From the NCBI GenBank assembly GCA_019137255.1, contig WPDH01000098.1:1-64000 (forward strand): a stretch of 64,000 nucleotides of DNA, read 5' to 3'. A program made the position numbers and the translations under genes. The notes under the pieces are model-generated. The model had not been told where the DNA came from, did no database searches, and was given only the letters and a program-made list of their open reading frames with translations. The stretch's first letter is position 1, and each line of letters begins with the position of its first letter. Below are positions 37,476 through 49,320 of this stretch, one piece after another. Source of the stretch: Corinectria fuckeliana (lineage: Eukaryota > Ascomycota > Sordariomycetes > Hypocreales > Nectriaceae).

Positions 37476-39103
37476 AGAGTTGACCGACTGTCACGGACGG
37501 GTGATGAAGAGGACATTACCATTTGTCACCTGGCTGTGTCTCCGAAACCGTTCCGTCGACGCTATTGGTACGTTTGAGATGTTTTGCTGAATCCGTTCCG
37601 CTACGCACTAACGTTGCGAGTACGGACTACAAGCTGCAGACGACAGACGATGTACGGCTCCCTCCTCCACTTTCTCATTTGTGTCCTATCAAACTGAGGA
37701 CCCTAAATTACTCTCTGTCCGTTGGCAATCTACCTACTGAAGATCGAGGCTGGTCTAGGCTCTGCGAAGAGTCTTACCTGGGATAATAAGCGTGGTGAGA
37801 CGGGAGAGAGAAAAGAGCCATGTCTCTCGCAGACCAGGCGTAACCATGCAGCCGCAGCAGGCGACGTCTCTGAACGGATGACCCCAGGAGCAGCGCCCCA
37901 TCTCACCAGACTGTGGCCCACACGCGCAAGCTTAGGCGAACACGGTGTGGTGCATCAGGCGATTGTCACCCGCGGGGTCCACAGGGGAGAAATGTAGCAT
38001 TGGGGCTACTGACAGTCTGGTGGATGGTGGGTTGAATGAGCATGGCCAGGCTGTACCGCAAGTGGCGGACGCTTGAGATCGATCGACTGAGGATTGAATA
38101 AAGAGGCGAGAAAAAAGGAAAGAGTCAAGAAAAGAAAAGAAAGAGAAAATTCTCAACTTGGCCAGACAGGGAGGCGACCCCGCAACGCAGGTGATGTGCT
38201 TTCTCAGTCATGGCCTTACGATGAATGGAGGTTGTTTTTTTGGTTAAGACTTGGTGAGTTGGGGACATGGTGATTGACAACTCGGCCACTCCTCTGGTAT
38301 CGAGGATGACTCGGTGCACGTACGCGTTCGTAGCGTTGTAATAAAATCCATACAGTTCTGTAGGGCTATGGTGATGGCCCGCCTGGAGCATAGGCAGAGG
38401 ATGAAGCAGCAATATCTACTCGAGCTAGACAGAAGACGAAAATAAATGGTGGAAATGATGACCCTTGAAAACAGCAAAAGGAATGCCTGCCATCCTACGA
38501 AGCTTGATCTGCTGCCGTAACCAGAGTATCCTCAGCCACTATCTAAACATCCATGCCTTATCTTCTCTGCTAGGACCTAAAGCTCAAGTCTGGCCAGAAA
38601 TCCGTCCCGAAACGCAGCGTCGTGAAGGCTCGACGACAGGCCGGATACACAGTTTTAGACGACGTCGTCAGGGAACGGAACGGTGAACGGACCAAGCCAC
38701 GAACGGATCTTGAAGCCTAGATCTGCCTAAGCACACCATTTAACCTACGTGGTTTACCAAGGAGAAGGGCTCCATCGTGGACCCATTCTCTATCATCCAT
38801 ATCCATTCCCCCCCGGGGGGAAATATGTCGCCCGGGTGCCTAAGCCGGGGGATCCGCGTGACAGCAGCAGGCCGCTCGCGGGCGGAGAACGGAGCCGTGG
38901 GGAGATTAGAAAAAAAAATAAAAAATTCCGACGAGCCCAAACGCACCAAGCGCACAAACGAACGCACAACATAACTTCACATTACATTACGCGGACGCAC
39001 AACAAACACGCCGACGACACGCGGGGATCCACGCAGGAGAACCCAGGAAAGGGCCAAACCCGCTGCTCTTGCGCCTCCTGGCCCGCCCATCTTCAGAGCA
39101 GAC
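37476..39103. other. Intergenic, upstream of TPR gene
   Basis: Normal composition. Open frames here (37,523-37,786, 37,722-37,997, 38,125-38,412, 38,749-39,348) are short or shadow the following gene. A CCCCCCCGGGGGG near-palindrome lies at about 38,809-38,820 in the probable promoter. Confidence 0.45.
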
Positions 39104-42100
39104 ATGTCCAAGCCTGCGGCGGCCGACGACGCCCGCCGGTGTGGCACAGCCCTGCGCACTGGGCACTACGCCGCCGTCCTCCTCTCCGCATCTGCATCGG
39201 CGCCGGCCGCCGCTGCTGCCTCCACCCCGGTGTCAGAGGACGCGCCGGCTCCGGCTCCGGCCCCGGTCTCCGGCCGCTTGATCCAGGCCTTTGCCGCACA
39301 CCTCGCCGCCGGCGGCTCTGGTGCCGAGGCTACTGCTGCCGCGGATGATGTGCCTCGCACCCTTGCCGTCGCCGTCGCCGCGCTGAACGCCTTCCTTCAG
39401 GCCAACGTCACCGGCCCCGTCCTCGCCGACGCCGCGGCCCTCGACGCCCGTCTGGCACAGGCGTGGGCCGACGCCCAGCCAGACGCTGCCGATGCCGCCC
39501 CGGAGCGGCTGGGCAAGGCCTGCCTCCGGGACCTTGAAGTCGACGGCGTCTCGCCGTACGCGTACATCCCGCACCTCGAGCTCTTCGCCCTCGCGCGGTA
39601 CGTCCTCGCGCACGGGCTGCGCCACGCCGCCAGCGACGCCGTCGAGATCCCCTCGGACGAGGGACCCCTCAGGCACAGCCTCGCCTGGACGCGGCTGCGC
39701 GTGCACGTGTGGCACTACAAGCTCCTGACGCAGCCGAGTCTCGGCCCCGGGTCCAACTTCACCCGCAGCTCCCAGTGGAGCGACGTGCCGACGCTGGCCA
39801 CGCGGATCCTTGACGGCATCGACGCGGTGCGGTCGCAGGTCCTCGGCGAAGAGGTCTGGGCGGCCGAGGGCGCCTGGAGCCGCGCTGACAAGGTCCAGTT
39901 CCTGGTCGAGGCTGCCAACAACTACATCCTCCTTGACCGCGACGACAAGGCCCGCGAGGCCCTGAAGGATGCGTCCCGGACAAGCGGTCTCGTCTACGCC
40001 CTGTCCGGCGCCCTCGGCAAGAGGACCAAGTTCCAGGAGAAGAGCACCAGTCAACTCGTTGTTCTGGCAAAGAGCGGCGCTGGTCTGTCTACGTCTGTAG
40101 ATGAAGCGGACAACAAGGAGGACGTCAAGCCAGATGCCCTGCCGCTGAACAACGACACTCTCCTCGAAGACATCGACTTCACCAAGGAGCAGGACGCGAG
40201 CATCGACCCCAAGACGACCCTCCCCGCTGCCCTGGCAGACCTCGCGCCCGACAACCAGCTGCAGCTCTCCCCCATCGACCAGATCATCCTCCTGACCGAG
40301 GCCACCCTCAAGGACGCCTTTTCGCCCGCGGACACGCTGACCTCGGAGGAGATCCTCCCGTTCGCCGTGCGCGTCATCGCCGACAAGTCGACCAACTGGC
40401 AGATCTACACCCAGGCCCTGCTGGTCCGCTCCCGGATAGAGATCCACCGCAGTCGGACCCTCGAGCGCGGCGTTCTGCAGCTGCAGGCCGTGGCGGACCA
40501 GGTCCTGACCGACACGACGGCCGAAGCCCAGCCGGAGCCGGCGCCCGAGGAAGCCGGCGTCCAGCCCGGCCCTCCCGTCATCGAGATCAGCGCTCCCGGC
40601 CAGGCCGCATCTCCGCAGTCGAGCAAGCCGACGACCTTCCTCCCGGCCCCCACCGCCTCCGAGTCCGCGCCGCCACACGTCCGTCTCCAGTACATCCACG
40701 CCCTTTCATCACCTCCCCGATGGCATCTCGAGTCCGAGCTCGCCTACGCCTGGGCGGGCGTCGGCTCTCTCGTCTCGGCCCTCGAGATCTTCAAGCGCCT
40801 GCGCCTGTGGGCCGAAGTCGCGCTGTGCCTTGCCAGCAGCGCGGCCGCCGACGATGAGGACGGCCGAGGCGGCGGCGGCGAAGAGAAGGCCCGGGGCATC
40901 GTCCGATGGCGTCTGTTCCAGCGCACCGGAGAGACGGCGGCCTCGGCAGCGAACGAGGACGACGAGGACATCGGCGAGGCTGTGATGCATCTCAAGGCCG
41001 CCGACTTCTCCGGCCCCGAGCGCGACCCGCCGCCGCCCAACGCCCCGCGCCTTTTCTGCATCCTGGGCGACCTCGAGAACGAGCCAGCTCACTACGAGCG
41101 CGCGTGGGACATCTCCAAGCACCGCTACGCGCGCGCGCAACGGTCGCTGGGCGAGCACTACCTCCAGACCAAGGACCTGGAGAAGGCCCACGACGCCTAC
41201 AAGAAGGCCACGGCCGTCAACCGCCTCAACCCGGACATGTGGAGCCGCCTCGGCGACATCAGCCTGCGGCTTGCGCGCTTCGGCGACGCGGCCGAGGCCT
41301 TTAACCGCTCTATCGGCTGCGCGAGCGACGCGGCTGGCGGAGAAGATGCCCGGACGTGGAGCAACCTGGGCAGTGCGCTGTGGAGTCTGTACGTTGAGGT
41401 TGTCTCCCAGACGAAGGACCAGGACTCCGAGAAGACGGCTCCCGCAGACGACGGCGACGGCGACGACGTAGACGTTACGGCGCCCGAGGAGAAGAACCCA
41501 CGCCGCGACCCAGCGACCCTGCTCGCCCAGGCCCTCACCGCATACAAGAAGGGCGCGTCCATCTCGCACGACAACTGGCGCATCTGGGACAACGTCATCA
41601 CGCTGGCGGCACGCATGCACCCGCCGGCGGTCACGGACATGATCATCGCGCTGAAGCACACCATCCGCATCCGCAAGTCCGAGGACGCGCTGGACATGGA
41701 CGTGCTGACGGCCCTGCTGCAGGACGCGGTGCTCTCCAAGGAGAAGCCGCCGCCCGCCGCCGGCGACGAGGCCGTGTACCAGCCACCACGAGGCTCCCAC
41801 GAGCGCCTGGTGGTGCGCGTCGTCGAGGAAGAGATCGTGCCGCTCATCACCCGGCGCTCGGAGCTGTGGGCGCTGGTCTCGCGGCTGCGCGGGTGGCAGC
41901 GGGACTACGCGGGGGCCATCGACGCGGCGGAGCGGGCGTGGCGGGCGGCCATCGCGTCGCCGTCGTCGTCGGCGGGCGGCGGGCTGCTTCCCGGAGCGGC
42001 GGCGTCGGAGACGGCGGACTGGACGTCGGACGCCGGAGCGTGGGCGGTAGTGGTGGAGCGGACCGACGCGCTGGTGTCGGTGCTGGAGAACTGGGGGCCG

Positions 42101-42244
42101 GACGTCGAGACCATCGGCCCCAAGTGGAAGGGCAAGGCGCGCAGCGCGGTGCGGAGTGTCATGGGCAAAGGGAGGGAGAGCTGGGAGGGGAGTGACGGAT
42201 GGACGGTGCTGGAGGGGTTGATGGAGAACCTGAAGAGTTCGTGA
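39104..42244 (+). CDS. EMW1: TTC27/Emw1-type tetratricopeptide repeat protein
   Basis: Single exon, 1,046 residues, ATG at 39104. The N-terminal about 75 residues are Ala/Pro-rich. The family is recognised by YALSGALGKRTKFQEKSTSQLVVLAKS-type sequence at about 303-325 and by TPR units at about 676-740 (RSLGEHYLQTKDLEKAHDAYKKA followed by LGDISLRLARFGDAAEAFNRSI). Yeast Emw1 is essential for cell-wall maintenance; human TTC27 has been linked to rRNA processing, so the precise role in fungi is open. Two acidic/low-complexity insertions (about 460-520 and 770-800) look disordered. G+C is strikingly high, especially at third codon positions, giving long false open frames on the opposite strand. Convergent with the GYF gene. 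Confidence 0.88.
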   Translation: MSKPAAADDARRCGTALRTGHYAAVLLSASASAPAAAAASTPVSEDAPAPAPAPVSGRLIQAFAAHLAAGGSGAEATAAADDVPRTLAVAVAALNAFLQANVTGPVLADAAALDARLAQAWADAQPDAADAAPERLGKACLRDLEVDGVSPYAYIPHLELFALARYVLAHGLRHAASDAVEIPSDEGPLRHSLAWTRLRVHVWHYKLLTQPSLGPGSNFTRSSQWSDVPTLATRILDGIDAVRSQVLGEEVWAAEGAWSRADKVQFLVEAANNYILLDRDDKAREALKDASRTSGLVYALSGALGKRTKFQEKSTSQLVVLAKSGAGLSTSVDEADNKEDVKPDALPLNNDTLLEDIDFTKEQDASIDPKTTLPAALADLAPDNQLQLSPIDQIILLTEATLKDAFSPADTLTSEEILPFAVRVIADKSTNWQIYTQALLVRSRIEIHRSRTLERGVLQLQAVADQVLTDTTAEAQPEPAPEEAGVQPGPPVIEISAPGQAASPQSSKPTTFLPAPTASESAPPHVRLQYIHALSSPPRWHLESELAYAWAGVGSLVSALEIFKRLRLWAEVALCLASSAAADDEDGRGGGGEEKARGIVRWRLFQRTGETAASAANEDDEDIGEAVMHLKAADFSGPERDPPPPNAPRLFCILGDLENEPAHYERAWDISKHRYARAQRSLGEHYLQTKDLEKAHDAYKKATAVNRLNPDMWSRLGDISLRLARFGDAAEAFNRSIGCASDAAGGEDARTWSNLGSALWSLYVEVVSQTKDQDSEKTAPADDGDGDDVDVTAPEEKNPRRDPATLLAQALTAYKKGASISHDNWRIWDNVITLAARMHPPAVTDMIIALKHTIRIRKSEDALDMDVLTALLQDAVLSKEKPPPAAGDEAVYQPPRGSHERLVVRVVEEEIVPLITRRSELWALVSRLRGWQRDYAGAIDAAERAWRAAIASPSSSAGGGLLPGAAASETADWTSDAGAWAVVVERTDALVSVLENWGPDVETIGPKWKGKARSAVRSVMGKGRESWEGSDGWTVLEGLMENLKSS

Positions 42245-42751
42245 AAGGTACATGTCACGTTATGACAGAAATGGGTTATGGCACATGTCGATGGCATCGG
42301 CAATAGATAAAAAGGAGTTACAGGCATCATGAATGAATCGACGACGATGGCTAGAATCCAAACTGGACAACGAGATGCATGTCTCATTCACGTTAAACCA
42401 TCGTTCATGACTTGGTAGGACTAAGGTTGTACAAACTCGCTATAGCACATTGCTCCTACACGCTACCAAGTAGGTAGTACTTATACATCGCTTCCCAACC
42501 TAGTAACTCTGTCCCTGCCAATCTTTTGCAGCATTATCATCACGAGTTCCATCACGTTCGATCATGATACAAAAACAACCGAATCATCCAAAGCCCTGCC
42601 CTATCCCATGTCCCAACGCAACATGCGCAACGAGAACGACCGACTACAGGCGAGAACCGAGCACACGCACATACACACGCAGAAGTCGCTCATCCATCCA
42701 ATTCTCCATTCACGCACGCCGCTCCTTCAATATATCAAAAGGCAACGGCTT
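42245..42751. other. Intergenic between convergent genes
   Basis: About 500 bases shared by the 3' ends of the TPR and GYF genes. Open frames here are fragments; no gene seen. Confidence 0.5.
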
Positions 42752-45700
42752 CTATTTCTTGCCCTTCTTGCGTCCCGGAACGACCTTGAAGCCGGCGGCC
42801 TGCATGCCGTCATCGCCATCGCGAGGCAGAGTGCTGGCGCCGCCCTTCTTGGCGACTTCGCTCCAGCCGCTGCTGGCACTGCTAGCCTTAGCTTCAGCGG
42901 CAGACGGCTGCTTCTCAAAGACACCGCGCTCGGCGAGTCTCTTGCGGCGGACAAACTCCTCCGCAAAGTGACGGCCATCCATAGTAGTCGAGTTGGCGTA
43001 AACGGCATCGGCAATCAGGCTAGTGTCTAAGGGGAGAACGTCGAGGGTGGCTTGGAAGGTGGCGACTGGGACATGGTTAGTACGTGCTTTCCTATCAGCA
43101 ATCAGGGGTCCAACTCACTGTCATTGACACCGGTGATGCCACGGGACAGCTCCCGGTGAACCCATTTGTTAAACTCCTCCATGGCGGTGTTACCGCCGTC
43201 GGCGCGGATGCTGATGCCCACAGGCAGTGGCTTCGACACGACCTTGGCAGGCGAAGTCACGGGCTTGGTGCTGGTAGAGCTGACGGAACGGCCTGGCGTC
43301 GATGGGCCTGTAGGGACCTTGACCTTACCTCCGGCTCCGACGGTAGCCCAGCCAGTGCCGGGGGGAGGGGCGATGGCGGCGGCGGCGGCGGCGGCAGCGG
43401 CGGCAGCGGAGCCCGCGTTGGTGAGAGGAGTCTGGCCGGGCTTTCCAGCCAGGTTTGCATAGCTCTTGGAGACATTCACGGGAGCGCCCGACTGGGAGAC
43501 AACCTCCTTGGCCTTTTGTTTGCGGAGCTCTTCCTCACGCTGGATCTCAGCGAGTGTTTTCTTGTTTGCACTCGGCGCCGCAGCAACCGGGCCGGCAACG
43601 GGTCCCTTGGTAGACCCGGGCTTAGTCCACGAGCTGGCAGAGGGAGCAGGAGAGCCGTGACCCCACGTGCTAGTGGCAGGGAGGCCCGCACTGTTGACGG
43701 CGGCAGCTGACTTCTCTCGCTCCCGGATGGCGACTGCCTCCTGCTCTAGGGCGGCCTTTCGGAGCGCGGAAGCGGCCTCTTCAGCCTTGGCAGCCTTGCG
43801 AGCCTCGGCCTCCTGGATCTGCTTCAGACTGGGACCCTTGTGTCCCTCAGCGCCAGGATCTTTGGCCCAAGGAGCCAAGGGCGGCGGCTGAGTAGCATCA
43901 GGGGTTCCTGTCTGCGATCGGTTGTACTGTTCGGGGAGGTTGGATCGAGCACGCTGGGCGGTGGGAGCAGGCAGCGGGGTGCCCGCAACGGGAGGCGGGA
44001 AAGGCATAGGCATGCCGGGCTCGGAGGGTTGGAAAGAGGCTGCAACGGCAGCCGCCTGGGCCTGCTGCACCTTCTGGGTGAGCGAGAGGGCATCCTCTGC
44101 AGCCTTCTGCCTGGCAGCCCTGGCAGCCCTGGCAGCCTTGCTGGTGAGAGCTGGTGGTTCGGAGAATTCCGAGATATACTCGGGAGCGGACTCGGGCGTC
44201 TCGTCCTCAGCTTCCTCCGCCTTGGCGGCCATGGCAGCCTCGTGCTGAGCTCGAAAGTCCTCGAACTCCTTCAGGCGCTCCTTGAATCCCTCGGCATCCT
44301 CTTCGAGCTCTTCGGTCTCGGGAAGACCAGTGCGAAGAGCATCGGTAGCCGGAGCTCCAATGGGCTGGGGAGCACCGGATCCAGTGCCGGCGTGGATAGC
44401 TGCGAGGACCTGGCGCTCAGTCGCGGCGAAGTTGGCCAAGTCATCCTCGCGGAACGGGTCCCCGTTTCCCGGGACGCCTGGCACTCCTGAAGAACCATCA
44501 AAGAACCCGGCGGAGGGAGGGATAGCGCCAATGGGCTGCTGATGGGACATTCCAATGGGATTGGGTGAGGTCATGCTACCGAAGCTGGGCTGGCTTTGCA
44601 GGCTGTGGGCGCTAGAATGATGCTGAAGAGACGGACCCCCCTGCATCTGGAACTTGGACATAGCCTGCTGGCGCATGACAAACTCTCGCTGCTGAACCAT
44701 GAGATACTGCTCTTCTTGCTTGCGTCGCTCGAGGTTGTTCTGTTCCTCAGCCGTGAGAGTACGTCCAAAGCTAGGGAACACACCACTCAGGGGAGGAACC
44801 ACGCCGGTGGCGCTGGTCGGGGAGAAAGGACCGCTCGCCACCGGCGGTCCATGAGCAATGCCAATCTGAGGAACGAGGAACGGCTCACGCGAGTTTCCTA
44901 TGCGCCGAATGAGCTGGCCCAGCGGTTCGAACTCAGGGTCCTCAACCTTCTTGACCCGCAAGTCAGGCGTGAAGAAGTTGGCTTTGTACCAGTCGTTCAT
45001 CTCGAGCCCAGTGAACGGCCCCTGGACTTGTACCTGGGGGTCGAGATAAACCCATCGCATCCGGTCGGGCATAACCATCTGCCGGACTTGGGAGGAGGGC
45101 GGCTCGGCACCACCTTGACTGCTGCCGAAAGGGAGGCTTCCGCCAACAGGAGTGAATGACTGAGATGCAGTCGCAGTGGCACTAGGGTGACCAAGTTCGG
45201 CGGTGCTGAAAAGGCTCTGAGATTGACTAGCGCTGCTGGAAGGGAAGAGCTCTTCAAACACGCCGCGGCTGGATCGCATCGGACTCTCGGTTTCGCGAGA
45301 GGGGATACCGAAGTTGCCACGACCAATAGCACCAAGCGGATTGCTCTGGCGCAAATCGGGCAAGGAGTCAGACAGGTTGTTGTTGTTGCTGTTGCTGTCG
45401 TGCTCGCTGTTTGACTGCATCTGCGCTTGCATGGCAGGAGGGAATAGCGAGCCCAGCTTGCTTCCACGACTGATGCTGCCCGTGCCAATTCCTCCAGCAC
45501 CAGAAGGACCGAAGACATTGTTGAGGTTAGACAGGCCAGGGGACTGAAGCTCGCCGATCGGACTGAAAAGGGAACTGCCAAAGGCGTTGCCAAGGTTGGG
45601 TCGTTCACGGTCGGGAGTGCCGAGGGGGGGGCCGGCAGGGGCAGGCCATCCCGAAAGGGTGCTAAGAGACGGATATCCCTTGGCCCCAGCACTAGAAGTC

Positions 45701-47612
45701 TGGCTGCGATCGCTTCCATCGAACGGGACGCCGCCAAAGCCACGGGAAATCGATCCGAAGTTGGAGGGGGGGTCGTGAGGATTCGCACCGTGGGGCTTCT
45801 CGCCGCCACCCGCGTTGTCGTCGTGGTCGTGACGTTCGGCGGGGGGGCTTCGGTACGGGTTCGTCTCGGATGGACTAACCAGACCGTCGTCGTCGCCAGA
45901 GCCCCCCAAGTTGAGACCTGACATGCCGAAGTCACTGGTGGAGCCCTTAACTGGAGTGCCCATAGCTCCATGTCGATTGCCATGCTGGGGTGTGCCGGTG
46001 GGATCGGTATCCTGGGCTCCTCCGAGGACCGCACTTCCAGAGAGGCTGTCATCACCGAAAGGGTCGGTATCGGTTCGAGGTCGAGATCTCCAAGAGCTCT
46101 GGTTGAGCGGATTAGGGCTGTCAGGACCCTTGCCTCCAATGTTCTCCGAGCTGTCCTTAGGCATCAAATGAGCTAGGCGGCTTCCGCCAGCGGCTGCTCC
46201 CACACGCTTGTCGCCAACGGCAGACGAGGAGGGCATAGCAAAGTTTCCAAAGCCACCCGCACTGGGCGTTGGGGGATTCTGACTGGAGGGTGGCCACATG
46301 GAACCCATTGTGCCTGGTCCCCCCGTGTTAGATCGGAACAAATTGCCGAATGGGGGCAGCTTTCCTGCTGCCTCACGTGAAGCCTGCTCAGTATCAGAGT
46401 CATCTGGCTCGTTCTCCTTGAGGTCGGTGTTCTTGCGCGGAAACCAGTACGAGGGATCGTCGCGAGAAAATCGGCCGGCGGCGGTAGGCGACGCCATAGC
46501 ACTACCACTGAAGGGGTTCGAGTCGAGCGTCTCGCGTCGACGGGTACCAGGCCTGGTGGCAGATGAGGGTGAGCTCACACCGTAAGCGCTGGGAGCTCCT
46601 TGGGACAACGAGGCCTTTCGGCCGTTAGCACCAGCCTGGTGAGCTTCTTTATTCTGGGATGGGGGTTTGAGGGGAGAGTTGATTTCTGTAGAAAAGGCCT
46701 GCTAGCTGTCAGCAAGCGGACCTCGCCTTGGGTGGGGGAAAGCGCACCTCTTTTTCTTCCATGGACAAGTCCTGCAGTCCCATAGGGGTGCTGTCTCCGA
46801 TCTGGTCCCAGCAAGCGCCAGGCTCCTGTGGGATATGGTTGTCGTTGCTCTTACCCCAGCCTCTTGGGGGGTTGCCATTGACTTGGCCCGGATTCCAGCC
46901 CGGGATAAACAGTCGAGACGAGTTGTCACTGCCTTTTTGCGGGCGAAACATGTCGAGAAGGTCGTCCTTTGTGTATCGTGCAGGGCCTAGGTCGTGCGTC
47001 GAGGACGGTGCATTGGCGGCCTCAACACTGGCAGCAGGTTGAACAGCATGATCGGTTAAAGCAGGCGGCTGTGAGGAGGGCTGGCCCAAAGGAGTCGTAG
47101 ATGATCGTCGGAACGTCAGGGTACCATTAGTCGAACGTCCATCTCGTCTCGCCCTGGAAGCATATACGAGTCAGTTCGGATTCTTTCTAGGTCAAGCAGG
47201 CCGGGGACAAAGAAAAGAAAAGGCCGAGAACCCGTGTGCCAGAGGGAATGACAAGCGCTGCTGAGGCCGGAAAGTCACATTTGTGAGCTAATGCACAAAG
47301 ACACGTCTGGCACATGGGCATGGCAGTAAACAAGCTTGGAGGCTGGCCGAGCAGAGTATCACGAAGGTCCAACCTAACGCTCGCCGCACCGAACCAACCT
47401 CGCGCTCCGTGAACCGCACACAGGGAGGACAGGATGCAACAGAGCAGCACAGCAGCGACGAAACGATCCACGAGACACGAAAAAAAGAGTGTGGCCACTC
47501 ACCAGTCTCCGCTATTAGCTCCCCTCCCATCAGGTCTCCCACCTCTGGAGTCGCGGTTGGTATTCTGGCCAGCGGCAGCCGAGGCGAAGCTCGAGGGTAG
47601 ATTGGACGGCAT
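42752..47612 (-). CDS. GYF domain protein (Smy2/Syh1-like)
   Basis: Four exons on the minus strand: 47612-47503, 47153-46748, 46698-43119 and 43065-42752, giving 1,469 residues. ATG at 47612 starts MPSNLPSSFASAAAGQN, and splicing gives GDWARRDGRSTNGTLTFRR, typical of fungal GYF proteins. The GYF domain at about 712-775 has W-x-Y-x-DP-x(5)-QGPFTGLEMNDWY, which binds PPGφ proline motifs; the usual G-Y-F triplet reads N-F-F. Yeast Smy2/Syh1 link COPII transport and ribosome-associated mRNA control. After it come a Gln/Arg coiled-coil stretch, a long Ala/Glu/Lys-rich helix region, a poly-Ala run (encoded by about 43,376-43,411) and a C-terminal MEEFNKWVHREL...MDGRHFAEEFVRRK module. Introns: 349, 49 and 53 nt; the last has an ACTAAC branch. 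Ends in basic PGRKKGKK. Confidence 0.88.
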
Positions 47613-49320
47613 AGTGGGCGGGCACTCTTAAGAGCAGTAGCGAAAGTATTTCGTATTGTGGTGGTGTCGCGAAAGTGGACGAAGTTGGGATACGCGGGGC
47701 GGCGGGTTTCACGTATTGTCTGTCCTTGGCGAAGAGTCGAGTCACAAGAAACGGGATCTTGCGAGATCAATGGATGCTGTACAGATGCTAAGGGTCGCCT
47801 TGGCTATCGAGCTGTCGGATCTTCTGTTGGCTTTTGGGAGTCGCTCAGGCAGACGGGGTGAGGGAGCTAGGACTGGCTCGAACGTACGGGAAGCGGGAGA
47901 CACAAAGGCACAGCACAAACGGGGTAGATCGTGCGTAGGGTTACTTTTCGGATATGCGAGAGCAGAGCGACGTGTAATAGTATTGGTGGGAGCTGAAAGA
48001 CGATGTTGGCTTCGGGATGCGACGGGGGTCGTTGGAACGAAGGGTGTTGTCTTGATCGGGAGTCCGGGCTTGGAGCGTGGAAAAAGGCAGTTTTAGGGCG
48101 TGGTGATGTTAAAACCGTTGTTCAGTTGTGGTGGTGACTTTGACGTGGAAAAAAATCAAAGCGGTTTGGGAAATAGGAAAATTGGAGTCTTCCCGGCCGA
48201 CCTCTCTCAGGCGGCAAGGTACCTGGGGTCAGGTACCTATGCACGCATCTCGAGGTACCAGTGGTGGGTGGCAGGTGGTTGGTTTCCTCCTCTACTTTTG
48301 CCCCAGCCCAGTGGGTGGCCATTTGCCAGTTTCAGCGGGCTTGGCCGCTGGGTGTCTCTGGAGTTCCACTGAGGCGGCCATTACAGTACGACACTGTCAT
48401 CGATTGCCCCAGACTGATGGTGGATCTGTGTTTTCACTGGACGGCATTCTCTTTGGTGGCTCCTTAGTGGCCAGTTGCTTGCCAGGTGCTGCAGCGCTAA
48501 CCCAGAATAGATATTTTCCGGGCTTTAGCCGGGGTTTGCACCTCCATTTTCCTGGGACGAGGGCTGAATCCTAAAGTAAAAGGGGGGCATTTGCCTGTCA
48601 ATGTTGCTTGTGTGTGCGTCTCGCTGTGGCATTCTCTATGTTTGCGTATATCGCTCTAATACTCTCAGTTCGTACGGGGGAAATGCTGATCGTACGCGTA
48701 AGACTACTTGACTACGTGGTGGTTGAATGAGCTTGACCGAATCCCTCCCTAGATACGGTTAGAAATCAACTGGTAAAATGGCCGGATATGCAATGTTTCC
48801 CGAGTTGACATATCTCCATGTATTGAGGTACGGAGCCATGTACTTTACCACTTCGAGACGATGCTCAGGTCACGTGCCTACTTAGTGAGCAGAATTGATT
48901 TAGTAGTCGCGTCGCGTCGCGATCTAAGAATCCAGACTTCGGCGAGCGTCTTAGCTCGAACGATGCTCTAGCCAGGAGATGTAATGCAATACTTTGGTGG
49001 TATGCAACGCGTACTTGCAAACTAGCCAAGCAACCAATACATGTGGATGGGCGGACACGCACGCAGACGAAGTAGACGTGTTGCATGGATTCATGAAATG
49101 AGATATTTGTACAGAATACTAAGTACCTAGTTAAAACGCATTGCGTACCCGTTGCCGTACCACCAACAAAGACTGATGCAGGGAGTCAGAACAGTCGACA
49201 CCCTATGTAACCAGATTCCGCCGTCTTGCAAGGCCATCCGAGCAACTCTTCAACCACGTAGCCACCTCATCCACCGCGCCCCGTCCATCTCATACTCAGC
49301 TGGGCTCAAGTCAGTAGTAC
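47613..49320. other. Intergenic, GYF promoter and flank
   Basis: The GYF promoter and leader. Three GGTACC palindromes (48,218-48,257) are clustered. Open frames at 47,656-48,096 and 48,128-48,574 (+) have no domains and lie in the presumed untranslated region. No gene supported. Confidence 0.5.

Noticed and set aside
39233..42253. Long minus-strand frames opposite the TPR gene (488 and 514 codons)
   Set aside because: Shadows created by very high third-position G+C; only the plus-strand frame shows TPR and TTC27 motifs.
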